From JALXCG01 sp026991065 [NCBI: Gemmatimonadota bacterium] (GTDB lineage: Bacteria > GCA-2686955): 19,048 nt of DNA. The DNA lies in NCBI GenBank assembly GCA_026991065.1, contig JALXCG010000460.1, positions 1 through 19,048 on the forward strand. The letters run 5' to 3'. A model generated the notes under the pieces. That model made no database searches. It was not told where the DNA came from and worked only from the letters and a program-made list of their open reading frames with translations. The position numbers and the translations under genes were made by a program. This document shows, in pieces, positions 7,499 to 14,869 of the stretch (positions are counted from its first letter, which is position 1; each line of letters opens with the position of its first letter).

Positions 7499-9235
7499 TC
7501 ATTGTGCATTCTCCCAGTCAAGATCCTCTTGCTGGGTCGTACGCACGACTTCATCGAGGGTTGTAATGCCTTGCAAGACTTTGCTCCAGCCGTCGTCTCG
7601 CAGAGTTCGCATCCCCGCCCGGAGGGCCGCGTTGCGGAGTTCGCTGGAGGCAGACTTGCGCAGCATCAGGTTCTTCAACTCGGGGCTCACGACCATCAAT
7701 TCAAAAATCGCGACGCGCCCCGAATAGCCTTTGTTGCGGCATTGCTTGCAGCCAGCCCCTTCGTAGACTTCAAAACTCTGCTGGCCGGAGGGGTTGGAGA
7801 TTCCCGCTTCCTCCAGTGCCTCGGCTGTTACCACCGTCTTTCGCTTGCAATGGGGGCAGATGGTGCGCACCAGGCGTTGTGCCATCGCCAGGTTCAGACA
7901 ACTGGAGATCAGGTAAGGCTCGACGCCCATGTCGACCAAGCGAGTGATCGTAGAGGGCGCGTCATTGGTGTGCACCGTTGAGAGCACGAGGTGCCCCGTC
8001 AGTGCCGACTGAACCGCGATTTCGGCGGTTTCGAGATCGCGGATCTCACCGATCATGATCACGTCGGGGTCTTGACGGACGATGGATCGCAGCCCTGCGG
8101 CGAAGCTGAGGCCGATCTCCGGTTTGACCTGGATCTGGGTGATGCCGGGTAGATGAAATTCGATCGGGTCTTCGACCGTAATAATCTTGAGGTCGGGAGA
8201 ATTGATGAGAGCAAGTGCGGAGTAAAGAGTTGTGGTCTTTCCGGAGCCGGTGGGGCCGGTCACCATCAAGATGCCGTTGGGCCGCTTGATGGCTTTCTTG
8301 AAAGCCTCCAGGTCCCTGTCGGGAAAGCCCAATTCCTCCAGGCCGATCAGGGTTGCCGAATGGTCCAGAATGCGCAGCACGGCGGATTCGCCGAACTGCG
8401 AAGGGACGATCGAGATCCGCAGATCGATCTCGCGCCCGGACGCCCGCACCCGGGCGCGCCCGTCCTGAGGCAGGCGCCGCTCGGCAATGTTGAGTTCGGC
8501 CATGATCTTGACGCGGCTCACGATCGCCGGATGCAGTCGTTTCGGTGGGGTCTCCAGATCTTGCAGAATCCCGTCGACTCGGCAGCGGACCCGAAGGTCC
8601 CTCTCTTGCGGTTCGATGTGGATGTCGGAAGCACCGAGTTCCACTGCTCGTGAAATGAAAAGATTCACCAACTGGATGACCGGCGCCTCGGAGGCCATGT
8701 CGCGCAGGTGGTCGACATCTTCCAGTTCATCCTTACCGAGAAAAGAGAGTTCCTCATCGCTGAACGAGGAGATGATCTTTTCCATCGTGGTAGCGCCGGA
8801 TCCATAGCAGCGTTCAACCGCTTCGAGGATGTCTTCTTCAGAGGCGACAATGACGTCATACGTTACGCCGAGAACCCGGGCGACATCGTCGAGGTAGTCG
8901 CAGTTGAATGGATCGGCGACCGCCACTCTGATTTTTCCCTCCTCGTAGAAAAGAGGAATGAACTTGTGGTGCTTCAGGTACTTGAGATCGAGGCGGGCAA
9001 AAACCGGCGGTGACTCAGGAAAATCCTTGAGTGTCATGTACTCCGCCCCGATCTGCGCGGCGATGGCCCGGATCAGGTCGAGTTCCCGAATATAGCCCAG
9101 ATCGAGCAGAATCTGCCCGATCCGCTCGCCGCCCATGCCGCGGGAATCAAGCGCGAAACGCAAGTCGTGCGGTTGGATCGCGCCGTGTTCAATCAGAATC
9201 TCGCCCAGCGGTTTTTCGGTTTGGTAGATCAGCAT
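7499..9235 (-). CDS. gspE: T2SS secretion ATPase GspE
   Basis: A 578-residue hexameric ATPase that powers pseudopilus assembly on the cytoplasmic face. Visible parts: an N-terminal GspE/MshE-type domain (about 1-145) that docks to GspL; the N2 domain (ASDIHIEPQ at 202-210); Walker A GPTGSGKTTT (327-336); Asp box ITVEDPIEF (352-360); Walker B region RQDPDVIMIGEIRD (387-400); His box GHLVLSTVHTND (414-425); and a tetracysteine zinc module, CPHC (460-463) with CKQC (496-499). The zinc module separates GspE/PilB-type assembly ATPases from PilT. ATG at 9235 is chosen because it gives family length. The frame is open further upstream to 9412, but that part lacks any recognisable domain. The ribosome site is weak. 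First gene of the operon. Confidence 0.95.
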   Translation of the reverse strand: MLIYQTEKPLGEILIEHGAIQPHDLRFALDSRGMGGERIGQILLDLGYIRELDLIRAIAAQIGAEYMTLKDFPESPPVFARLDLKYLKHHKFIPLFYEEGKIRVAVADPFNCDYLDDVARVLGVTYDVIVASEEDILEAVERCYGSGATTMEKIISSFSDEELSFLGKDELEDVDHLRDMASEAPVIQLVNLFISRAVELGASDIHIEPQERDLRVRCRVDGILQDLETPPKRLHPAIVSRVKIMAELNIAERRLPQDGRARVRASGREIDLRISIVPSQFGESAVLRILDHSATLIGLEELGFPDRDLEAFKKAIKRPNGILMVTGPTGSGKTTTLYSALALINSPDLKIITVEDPIEFHLPGITQIQVKPEIGLSFAAGLRSIVRQDPDVIMIGEIRDLETAEIAVQSALTGHLVLSTVHTNDAPSTITRLVDMGVEPYLISSCLNLAMAQRLVRTICPHCKRKTVVTAEALEEAGISNPSGQQSFEVYEGAGCKQCRNKGYSGRVAIFELMVVSPELKNLMLRKSASSELRNAALRAGMRTLRDDGWSKVLQGITTLDEVVRTTQQEDLDWENAQ

Positions 9236-9421
9236 CTGTGCCTGGCGGGGAATGGGTAGTGCGCGGCGGAAGAGTAGTTTAGTAAGACTTGCGGGGCAGC
9301 TACCGGATGAATCATGGCGAATGCGCGCGCATTCCTGTACGGCATCGACCGAACGAAGTTCCACACACCCGCAGTCCCTGGTTGGCGAAAAGGGATGCGG
9401 GAAATGGAACATCGCGCTTCC

Positions 9422-9473
9422 GGGTTGAAGTTATCGGCACGAATGTAGTGGAGCGAAGGTTCTTCTTCAACCC
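9422..9473. repeat. Perfect 9-bp inverted repeat, 34-bp spacer
   Basis: GGGTTGAAG (9422-9430) is matched by its exact reverse complement CTTCAACCC (9465-9473). It lies about 190 bp upstream of the gspE start. It could be a protein-binding site or part of a leader RNA structure. Function is unknown. Confidence 0.5.
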
Positions 9474-9563
9474 TCCCCCGTCGGTTTCCACGACCCGTCG
9501 GAGTCTTGACGAAATCGTCCGCGTGCTGCTGCGCTCCGGCTTCGATCTCATCTGCCCGCGGCG

Positions 9564-9615
9564 CCGCTGGGTGGTCAATTGGAGCCCGGATCGGTGTGGT
9601 GAATTGACCCAGCGG
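9564..9615. repeat. 14-bp inverted repeat with a 3-nt bulge
   Basis: GGTCAATT (9573-9580) pairs perfectly with AATTGACC (9602-9609), and CCGCTG (9564-9569) with CAGCGG (9610-9615). A GGT bulge sits on the left arm and the loop is 21 nt. CCGCGG lies just outside on both sides (9556-9561 and 9621-9626) and could extend the stem. No T-tract follows on either side, so it is not a classic terminator. Confidence 0.6.
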
Positions 9616-9948
9616 GGTGCCCGCGGATGAGGTCTCTCTTGTTCCCGACCTTGATTGTCAGGGAGTTGGGAGGGCGGTACTGACTGGCACACGGATTGCA
9701 CTACCCGGAGTCCGCCGGTGTGGAGCGGAGTTTCTCGACTTCATCCACCCGGTGGGACCTGGGAAAAGCCTGGGATGCCCGGGCACCGGGGCGCGCCGTG
9801 TGTTGCCTTGCGCACGCACCGCACCCCGGATCCGCCCTCGTCGTGGGATATGTGTGCCCCGCCCGGTCACAACGTTGCGGGGACTCCCGTTTGTCATTGC
9901 CGCGTATAGCAGCGCGCTTCTCAAGTCGTGTTTTCTATTTCTATTACT

Positions 9949-9955
9949 AAGGAGG
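9949..9955 (+). promoter_or_regulatory. Strong ribosome binding site of ssb
   Basis: AAGGAGG lies six bases before the ATG at 9962. It fixes the ssb start; the frame is open upstream, but that part does not resemble SSB. Confidence 0.85.
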
Positions 9956-9961
9956 CAGAGA

Positions 9962-10366
9962 ATGTCAGATCGCTTGTCCATGCCGGAGATGAACCGTGTG
10001 ATTTTGGCTGGAAGGCTGACCATGGACCCGGATCATCTCGTGTTGCCGTCCGGGCAGGAGCGAACCCGTCTTCGATTGGCTTGCAATCGCCGGTTTCGCA
10101 ATCGCCAGGGAGATTTGCAAAGTGAAGAGGGTTTCTTTAGCGTAGTTGTCTGGAACCGTGTTGCGTCGCTGTGCAAGGAGTACCTGAAGAAGGCCAGTCC
10201 GGTTTTGGTCGAGGGGCGCTTGCACCAGAGTCGCTGGGTGACCGACGGTGGTGAGTCCCGCGATGCGATTGAGGTCGTTGCCACCCGCGTGCATTTTCTT
10301 GGTCGCCCGATCGAAGATGCCGTGCCCGAATTCGAGTCAGTTGAATCGGAAGTCGCGGAGGCGTAA
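9962..10366 (+). CDS. ssb: Short single-stranded DNA-binding protein (SSB family)
   Basis: A 134-residue OB-fold protein. Family signatures are MNRVILAGRLTMDP (10-23), RLRLACNRRF, FFSVVVWNRVASLCKEYLKKASPVLVEGRL and the final strand EVVATRVHFLGRP. SSB coats single-stranded DNA in replication, recombination and repair. The protein ends soon after the OB-fold. It lacks the long Gly/Gln-rich linker and the acidic tip ending in a Pro-Phe motif through which replicative SSBs recruit partners; here the end is ESVESEVAEA. It may therefore be a secondary SSB, or a lineage-specific variant. It is transcribed alone, with a hairpin 30 bp after the stop. Confidence 0.85.
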   Translation: MSDRLSMPEMNRVILAGRLTMDPDHLVLPSGQERTRLRLACNRRFRNRQGDLQSEEGFFSVVVWNRVASLCKEYLKKASPVLVEGRLHQSRWVTDGGESRDAIEVVATRVHFLGRPIEDAVPEFESVESEVAEA

Positions 10367-10396
10367 CCTCTGTGGCCCGCGCATCGGCGCGAGGGG

Positions 10397-10431
10397 CGCG
10401 ATCCGGCGAGTCATCGAGCCGCCGGATCGCG
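10397..10431 (+). terminator. Strong G+C-rich hairpin after ssb, possible terminator
   Basis: CGCGATCCGGCG (10397-10408) and its perfect reverse complement CGCCGGATCGCG (10420-10431) form a 12-bp stem with an 11-nt loop, 30 bp after the ssb stop. There is no following T-run, so it is an imperfect intrinsic terminator. It may instead stabilise the 3' end of the ssb mRNA. Confidence 0.5.
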
Positions 10432-10547
10432 GCCTGATCCAAGGTTGGGGCGGACGCGTCCTGGCCGCGCACCTGGTTGCGAGTGCTTCGGTTGGTGTTC
10501 GTCATGCTGGAAAGGCGTGCGTTGACGTGGCGAAGCGCGGAGAGACG

Positions 10548-11417
10548 ATGAATTCTCAGATCCACATGGGACCTTTCCGTTCTGCCGGTTTCGAGGGCTT
10601 TCCTGCTGCCGGGTTCGGCACCGGGCCGGGGCATAGGCGCTCGCGAACGATTCTCTCCGTTTGGGCCGTTGCGCTTCTCGTGCTGGCAGGTTGTAGGCAG
10701 GAGCCGGAAATTCCACCAGTGGCCACCGCTGCCTATTTCATCTCGATCGGCACGCAGGTGGAGGGGCAGGCCGACGTTCGCTACACGTTGGATATGAAGG
10801 CGGACGAGCCGTTTCTGGCCATCGACAATCAGACCATTTTGCGCTCCGAAGAGGCCGTGGTTTTCGATTCTACCGAGGTCGTTCTCCGGGTTGCGGATCA
10901 CGCTCCCGTGCGCTCGCGCAAGGTGATCGTGGCCGGGGAAGATCGCAAGTACGCCAATGCGGTTTACCAGGACTCGACAGTGCTGTTGACCACCGGCACT
11001 CCCAAAGGTGTTTTCCCGCTTTATGTCCATCCCGATACTGCGGTCGTGGACAAGGAGCAACTGATGTTCGGGATCGGTCTGCGCAGTCCCGAAGAGGTGC
11101 TTCGTGGAGTCCAGTTGCGAGCGGTTTCAGCGGATGCCCAGCGGCAATTGCGGGTGGATCTGCGCGTGGTCGGTCAGGAGCAGGTGGCAGTCCCGCTGGG
11201 AACCTTCTCTGCCCGCAAGGTGCGCATGGCCGTGCGACGCTACTCGACCGATCCCACGGAAGATCTGCCAGAGCACGAAGTCTTTCTGTGGTACGGAGAT
11301 GATGGGCGACTCCTGCGTTATTACGATCCCAATCTCCAAGCAGTATGGTTGCTGACCGATTTTGGTGGGGATCTCTCTGCGTTCCACGTGCCGGTTGGGG
11401 ACGATGGCGAATCATGA
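10548..11417 (+). CDS. Outer-membrane-type lipoprotein of unknown function
   Basis: A 289-residue protein I do not recognise. It has a type II signal peptide: an extended N-region ending in basic residues HRRSR (about 29-33), a hydrophobic core, and the lipobox LAGC with the acylated Cys at 49. The next residue is Arg, not Asp, so sorting to the outer membrane is expected. The mature part is rich in predicted beta strands, without further membrane segments. The pattern VPLGTFSARKVRM...FLWYGDDGRLLRYY...VWLLTDF near the end recalls DUF3108-like periplasmic proteins, but only loosely. ATG at 10548 is supported by GGAG five bases upstream. It is flanked by noncoding DNA on both sides (about 180 bp and 500 bp), so it is probably its own unit. 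Confidence 0.75.
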   Translation: MNSQIHMGPFRSAGFEGFPAAGFGTGPGHRRSRTILSVWAVALLVLAGCRQEPEIPPVATAAYFISIGTQVEGQADVRYTLDMKADEPFLAIDNQTILRSEEAVVFDSTEVVLRVADHAPVRSRKVIVAGEDRKYANAVYQDSTVLLTTGTPKGVFPLYVHPDTAVVDKEQLMFGIGLRSPEEVLRGVQLRAVSADAQRQLRVDLRVVGQEQVAVPLGTFSARKVRMAVRRYSTDPTEDLPEHEVFLWYGDDGRLLRYYDPNLQAVWLLTDFGGDLSAFHVPVGDDGES

Positions 11418-11917
11418 ACGGGGGAAGCGCGGTGCGGGCGCGCGGTTGCCGATCGGTCGGCTGCACCGGTGGCGGCGCCTGACGCGCGGCACCTCTCGAT
11501 CGCCATCTCCCACTGTGCCAAGATTCTCCACTGGGGCTTGCGCCCCTGCCCGCAGCCAACGCCGCAGCTGGGGCCTTGATGGTGGATCGGGGGGTGATTC
11601 CAGGCTTGCAAGAGAGGCAAGGAGATGAGAAGGTAAGAGATTCCTGAAATGCCCGATCCCGGTCGATGGCCGTTGCGGTTGTTCCGCGGCCGCCGGAGGA
11701 ATGGAATTTCAGGTTTTCCGTTCGCAACCCACTGCTCCGCACGGCCGCGTTCGGGCACTCATTTTCTAAGAGTCGCGCGAAACAACGATCGGCTTTCCTC
11801 TTGCGCTTGCGATGCGTGCTCGACAGCGTGCCACTGATGGGTGAGTTGCGTGGTTTTTCATCCACCTGCTGAAACAGAGATTCGATCCCGAACACGGGTA
11901 ATTGAGTAGGGGTTGCC
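11418..11917. other. Intergenic region between the lipoprotein gene and the EF-G-like gene
   Basis: About 500 bp with no supported gene. Short frames here (for example 11666-11872 plus) have no recognisable domain. Just after the lipoprotein stop, GGTGC and CGCGC (11431-11443, with a GGG bulge) can pair with GCGCGGCACC (11484-11493), a possible but loose terminator structure. A second structured stretch at 11643-11713 is listed separately. The promoter of the EF-G-like gene must lie here, but I could not place it. Its ribosome site, AGGGG about five bases before ATG 11918, is visible. Confidence 0.5.
11643..11713 (+). repeat. Nested inverted repeats followed by TTTT, possible structured leader or terminator
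   Basis: CCTGAAAT (11643-11650) pairs with ATTTCAGG (11706-11713). Within the enclosed 55 nt, GGCC (11668-11671) can pair with GGCC (11688-11691), and GCGG (11675-11678) with CCGC (11684-11687), around a TTGTT loop. The outer arm is followed directly by TTTTCC. It lies about 205 bp before the EF-G-like start. Confidence 0.35.
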
Positions 11918-14005
11918 ATGAAGCGCTACGCGTCCAAGGATATCCGGAACATTGCTCTCATCGGTCACGGCACGACCGGCAAGACGACTCTCGCCGAAGC
12001 CATGCTCTACGTGACGGGGGCGACGAGCCGAATGGGCAGCGTCGATGAAGGCACCGCCGCGTTCGACTACCTGGAGGAGGAGGTAGAGAAGAAATTCTCG
12101 GTCTCTACCGCAATCGGTTTTGTCGAAGACCGGGGCTGCAAAACCAACATTCTCGATACACCGGGTTTCGCCGATTTCGCCGGAGAAGTCGCTGCTGCTT
12201 TGCGCGTGGTGGACGCCGCCGTGGTCGTGATTCACGCGGGTCATGGGATCGAGGTGGGCACCGAACGGGGGTGGAAGCAGGCCGCCAATCGTGGGCTGCC
12301 CCGCCTGCTTTTTGTTAACCAGATGGACCGCGACAACCTTGACTTCGATGCTCTCCTTGCGAGCTTGCGCGAGCGCTGGGGAAATGGTGTGGCGCCCTAC
12401 ACGCTGCCGGTCGGTTCCGGCGAGTCCTTCAAGGGAACCATCGATGTCTTGGCGGGAAAGGCCTACATCGACACCGGAAAAGGGGATGGCAGCGTTGAAG
12501 AATCCGAGATTCCCGCTGATCTTAGAGATGCTTTTGAAGCCGCCAGCGAGGCCCTGATGGAGGCCGCCGCCGAGTCCGATGATTCTCTCTTGGAGAAGTA
12601 CTTCGAGGAAGGGGAACTCTCCCGCGAAGAGACCCTGCGCGGGCTGCATTCCGGTGTTGCCAAGGGCAGCGTTTTTCCGGTTTTCTGTGGCTGTGCACCA
12701 TCCAATATCGGTGTTCGACGTCTTCTTGACGCGATCGTCGAACTGTGTCCCTCCGCGATCGAAAGCGGAGAATACGACATTGTGGATGACGACGGGAATC
12801 CGGGCAAGGCGGCCATCGAAACCGATGGGCCGGCAGTTGCCTTGGTGTTTAAGACCCAAGTCGAACGCCATGTGGGCGAACTGGCCTTCATTCGGGTGAT
12901 GAGCGGTACGGTCAAGACCGGCCAGGATCTCCGCAACTTGAACCGCGATGCCAATGAGCGCGTGGGGCATATCTCATTGCCGCGTGCTCACGACAAGGTC
13001 GATGTTTCGGAAGTGGTAGCTGGGGATCTCGCAGCTTTGGTAAAGCTCAAACATACCAGCACCAGTGATACGTTGGCCGCCGATGCCAAGGCGTCGAAGG
13101 TCCGGCCGCCGGCTTTCCCGCGGCCCTTGATCTCCAATGCCATTCGTGCCAAGTCGAAGGCGGATGAAGACAAGATCGGCAACGCACTTGCTCGTCTGCG
13201 GCAAGAGGATCCCACATTCCACGTGACCACGGATCCCGAACTTAAGCAGACGGTGGTGTCCGGCATGGGCGAAGTACACCTGGACCTGATCACCAAGCGG
13301 TTGCAGACTCGTTACGGTGTGGAGGTGGAGACTTCACGGCCACGCATCGCCTACCGTGAGACCATTCGAGGACGTTCGGAGGCTCACTATCGTCACAAGA
13401 AACAGTCCGGTGGCCGCGGGCAATTCGCCGATGTGCACATTCGCGTCGAAACCGCAGAAAGAGGCAGCGGTTACGAGTTCGTAAACGCAATTGTTGGTGG
13501 CGTTGTCCCCGGGAAGTTCATTCCGGCCGTGGACAAGGGGATCAGGGAACTACTCCCTGACGGAGTATTGGCCGGCTATCCGATCATCGATGTAAAGGTT
13601 ACGCTGTACGATGGTGGGTTCCATGCCGTGGATTCGTCGGAAATGGCCTTCAAGATCGCTGCGCGGCAGGCGTTCAAGAAAGCTTTCCTGGACGCCAAGC
13701 CGGTGCTCCTGGAACCGATCAACAATGTTTCGATTACGATCCCGGAATCCTACATGGGTGCAGTGATGGGTGACCTCACCTCCCGCCGCGGGCGCACCCA
13801 GGGGATGGAGCCCGATGGCGCGTTTACTACGATCTTGGCTCAGGTCCCCGAGGGGGAGATGTACAGATATTCGACTCAGCTCCGCTCTATGACCGGTGGC
13901 CGTGGCGCTTTTGAGAGTAGTCATTCACACTATGAAGAGGTCCCGGCAGACATTGCGCCGCGGGTTATCGAAGAAGCCCGCAAGGCCAAGGAAGAGGCAG
14001 AGTGA
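11918..14005 (+). CDS. Elongation factor G-like translational GTPase (EF-G2/FusA-like subfamily)
   Basis: A 695-residue, five-domain EF-G homologue. G1 is GHGTTGKTTL (16-25), switch I region KKFSVSTAI (58-66), G3 DTPGFADF (80-87), G4 NQMD (134-137). Domain IV begins around HKKQSGGRGQFADVHI. The GHxxxGKTTLAEA opening and the SVSTA switch I, in place of AHIDAGKTTT and GITI, mark the EF-G-like subfamily that many bacteria carry beside the true fusA. The cellular role of this subfamily is poorly defined. G4 is normally NKxD; here Gln replaces Lys, which may alter nucleotide binding. The gene stands apart from any str operon (rpsL, rpsG, tuf), which also argues against the housekeeping EF-G. yebC follows after 116 bp. 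Confidence 0.9.
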   Translation: MKRYASKDIRNIALIGHGTTGKTTLAEAMLYVTGATSRMGSVDEGTAAFDYLEEEVEKKFSVSTAIGFVEDRGCKTNILDTPGFADFAGEVAAALRVVDAAVVVIHAGHGIEVGTERGWKQAANRGLPRLLFVNQMDRDNLDFDALLASLRERWGNGVAPYTLPVGSGESFKGTIDVLAGKAYIDTGKGDGSVEESEIPADLRDAFEAASEALMEAAAESDDSLLEKYFEEGELSREETLRGLHSGVAKGSVFPVFCGCAPSNIGVRRLLDAIVELCPSAIESGEYDIVDDDGNPGKAAIETDGPAVALVFKTQVERHVGELAFIRVMSGTVKTGQDLRNLNRDANERVGHISLPRAHDKVDVSEVVAGDLAALVKLKHTSTSDTLAADAKASKVRPPAFPRPLISNAIRAKSKADEDKIGNALARLRQEDPTFHVTTDPELKQTVVSGMGEVHLDLITKRLQTRYGVEVETSRPRIAYRETIRGRSEAHYRHKKQSGGRGQFADVHIRVETAERGSGYEFVNAIVGGVVPGKFIPAVDKGIRELLPDGVLAGYPIIDVKVTLYDGGFHAVDSSEMAFKIAARQAFKKAFLDAKPVLLEPINNVSITIPESYMGAVMGDLTSRRGRTQGMEPDGAFTTILAQVPEGEMYRYSTQLRSMTGGRGAFESSHSHYEEVPADIAPRVIEEARKAKEEAE

Positions 14006-14121
14006 CGTTCATTTGTCTCGCCGAGGCTTGCTCTTGCCCTGTCGGGTCGGACCGGCTGGAGAGAACCGGCTCAACTCAGAATGTGGGCATTGATCAACGG
14101 AATCGTTGAGGAGGACGCACC

Positions 14122-14865
14122 GTGTCTGGTCATTCAAAGTGGAGTACCATTCGCCGCAAGAAAGAGAAGGTCGATGCGGCACGCGGGAGGATTTTTACCC
14201 GCCTGATCAAGGACATCACCTCCGCTGCCCGACAGGGTGGCGGGGATCCAGATGGCAATCCACGTCTTCGACTGGCGATCCAGGCGGCGAAAGCGGCCAA
14301 TATGCCGGCAGACAATGTTGAGAGGGCGATCAAAAAGGGAATCGGAGAACTCGACGGGCAGACGATCGAAGAGATCATCTATGAAGGCTATACGCCGGGA
14401 GGTGCTGCGCTTCTTCTGGAAGTCGCTACCGACAACCGGAACAGAAGTGCGGCGGAGATCCGGCACGCGTTCTCCAAGCACAACGGTTCTCTGGGCTCCA
14501 CCGGGTGTGTTGCCTGGATGTTTGAGAAACGTGGCGTGATCATGATCGATTCCTCGGCCGCCAGTGAAGAGCAGGTGATGGAGGTCGTGCTGGATGCCGG
14601 CGCGGAAGATATGACGGTCGAAGAGGGCGTTTTCCAGGTCGTCACGACGCCGGAAGCGTGCGAGGATGTACGCGCCGCCGTCGAGGCGGCAGGCATCCCC
14701 ATGATTTCGGCCGAGGTCACCCGCGTTCCCTCTACCACCAAGCGTCTCGAAGGAAACGATGCGCTGCAGGCGGTGCGCTTGATCAACCTGCTGGAGGAAT
14801 TGGACGACGTTGAGCACGTTCATTCCAATGCAGATGTTGATGAGAGCGTCATCGAGGAAATGTGA
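14122..14865 (+). CDS. yebC: YebC/PmpR family protein (DUF28)
   Basis: A 247-residue protein of normal length for the family. The conserved N-terminus GHSKWSTIRRKKEKVDAARGRIFTRLIKDI, the segment NPRLRLAIQAAKAANMPADNVERAIKKG, and YEGYTPGGAALLLEVATDNRNR are all present, as is the C-terminal LINLLEELDDVEHVHSNADVD. Members have been described as transcriptional regulators and more recently as ribosome-associated factors that relieve stalling, especially at proline-rich stretches. Start is GTG (14122), supported by GAGGAGG eight bases upstream. It sits directly upstream of ruvC, as in many bacteria, and behind another translation factor gene. Confidence 0.95.
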   Translation: MSGHSKWSTIRRKKEKVDAARGRIFTRLIKDITSAARQGGGDPDGNPRLRLAIQAAKAANMPADNVERAIKKGIGELDGQTIEEIIYEGYTPGGAALLLEVATDNRNRSAAEIRHAFSKHNGSLGSTGCVAWMFEKRGVIMIDSSAASEEQVMEVVLDAGAEDMTVEEGVFQVVTTPEACEDVRAAVEAAGIPMISAEVTRVPSTTKRLEGNDALQAVRLINLLEELDDVEHVHSNADVDESVIEEM

Positions 14866-14869
14866 TCGA

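Larger units (their letters stand above)
9236..9961. other. Divergent intergenic region between gspE and ssb
   Basis: About 725 bp without a supported gene. It must carry the promoters of the leftward T2SS operon and of rightward ssb, but I could not identify a -35/-10 pair with acceptable spacing for either. Two frames of 113 and 129 codons overlap each other on opposite strands (9289-9630 plus, 9312-9701 minus); both are Arg-rich and resemble nothing I know. Two inverted repeats lie inside and are listed separately. A short A+T-rich patch (about 9928-9950) just before the ssb ribosome site could include the ssb promoter's -10 region. Confidence 0.6.

Noticed and set aside
9289-9701. Overlapping open frames on both strands in the gspE-ssb gap
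   Set aside because: Both translations are Arg-rich and unlike known families, with no convincing ribosome sites; they overlap each other, so at most one could be real.
9776-9785. 10-bp palindrome TGCCCGGGCA in the gspE-ssb gap
   Set aside because: Short G+C-rich palindromes are frequent by chance in this sequence and nothing ties it to a promoter.
11533-11546. Short hairpin GGGGC-TTGC-GCCCC in the gap before the EF-G-like gene
   Set aside because: Only five base pairs and no T-tract; expected by chance in DNA of this composition.
11858-12970. Minus-strand open frame of 370 codons opposite the EF-G-like gene
   Set aside because: It mirrors the conserved GTPase domain on the other strand and shows no family features of its own.
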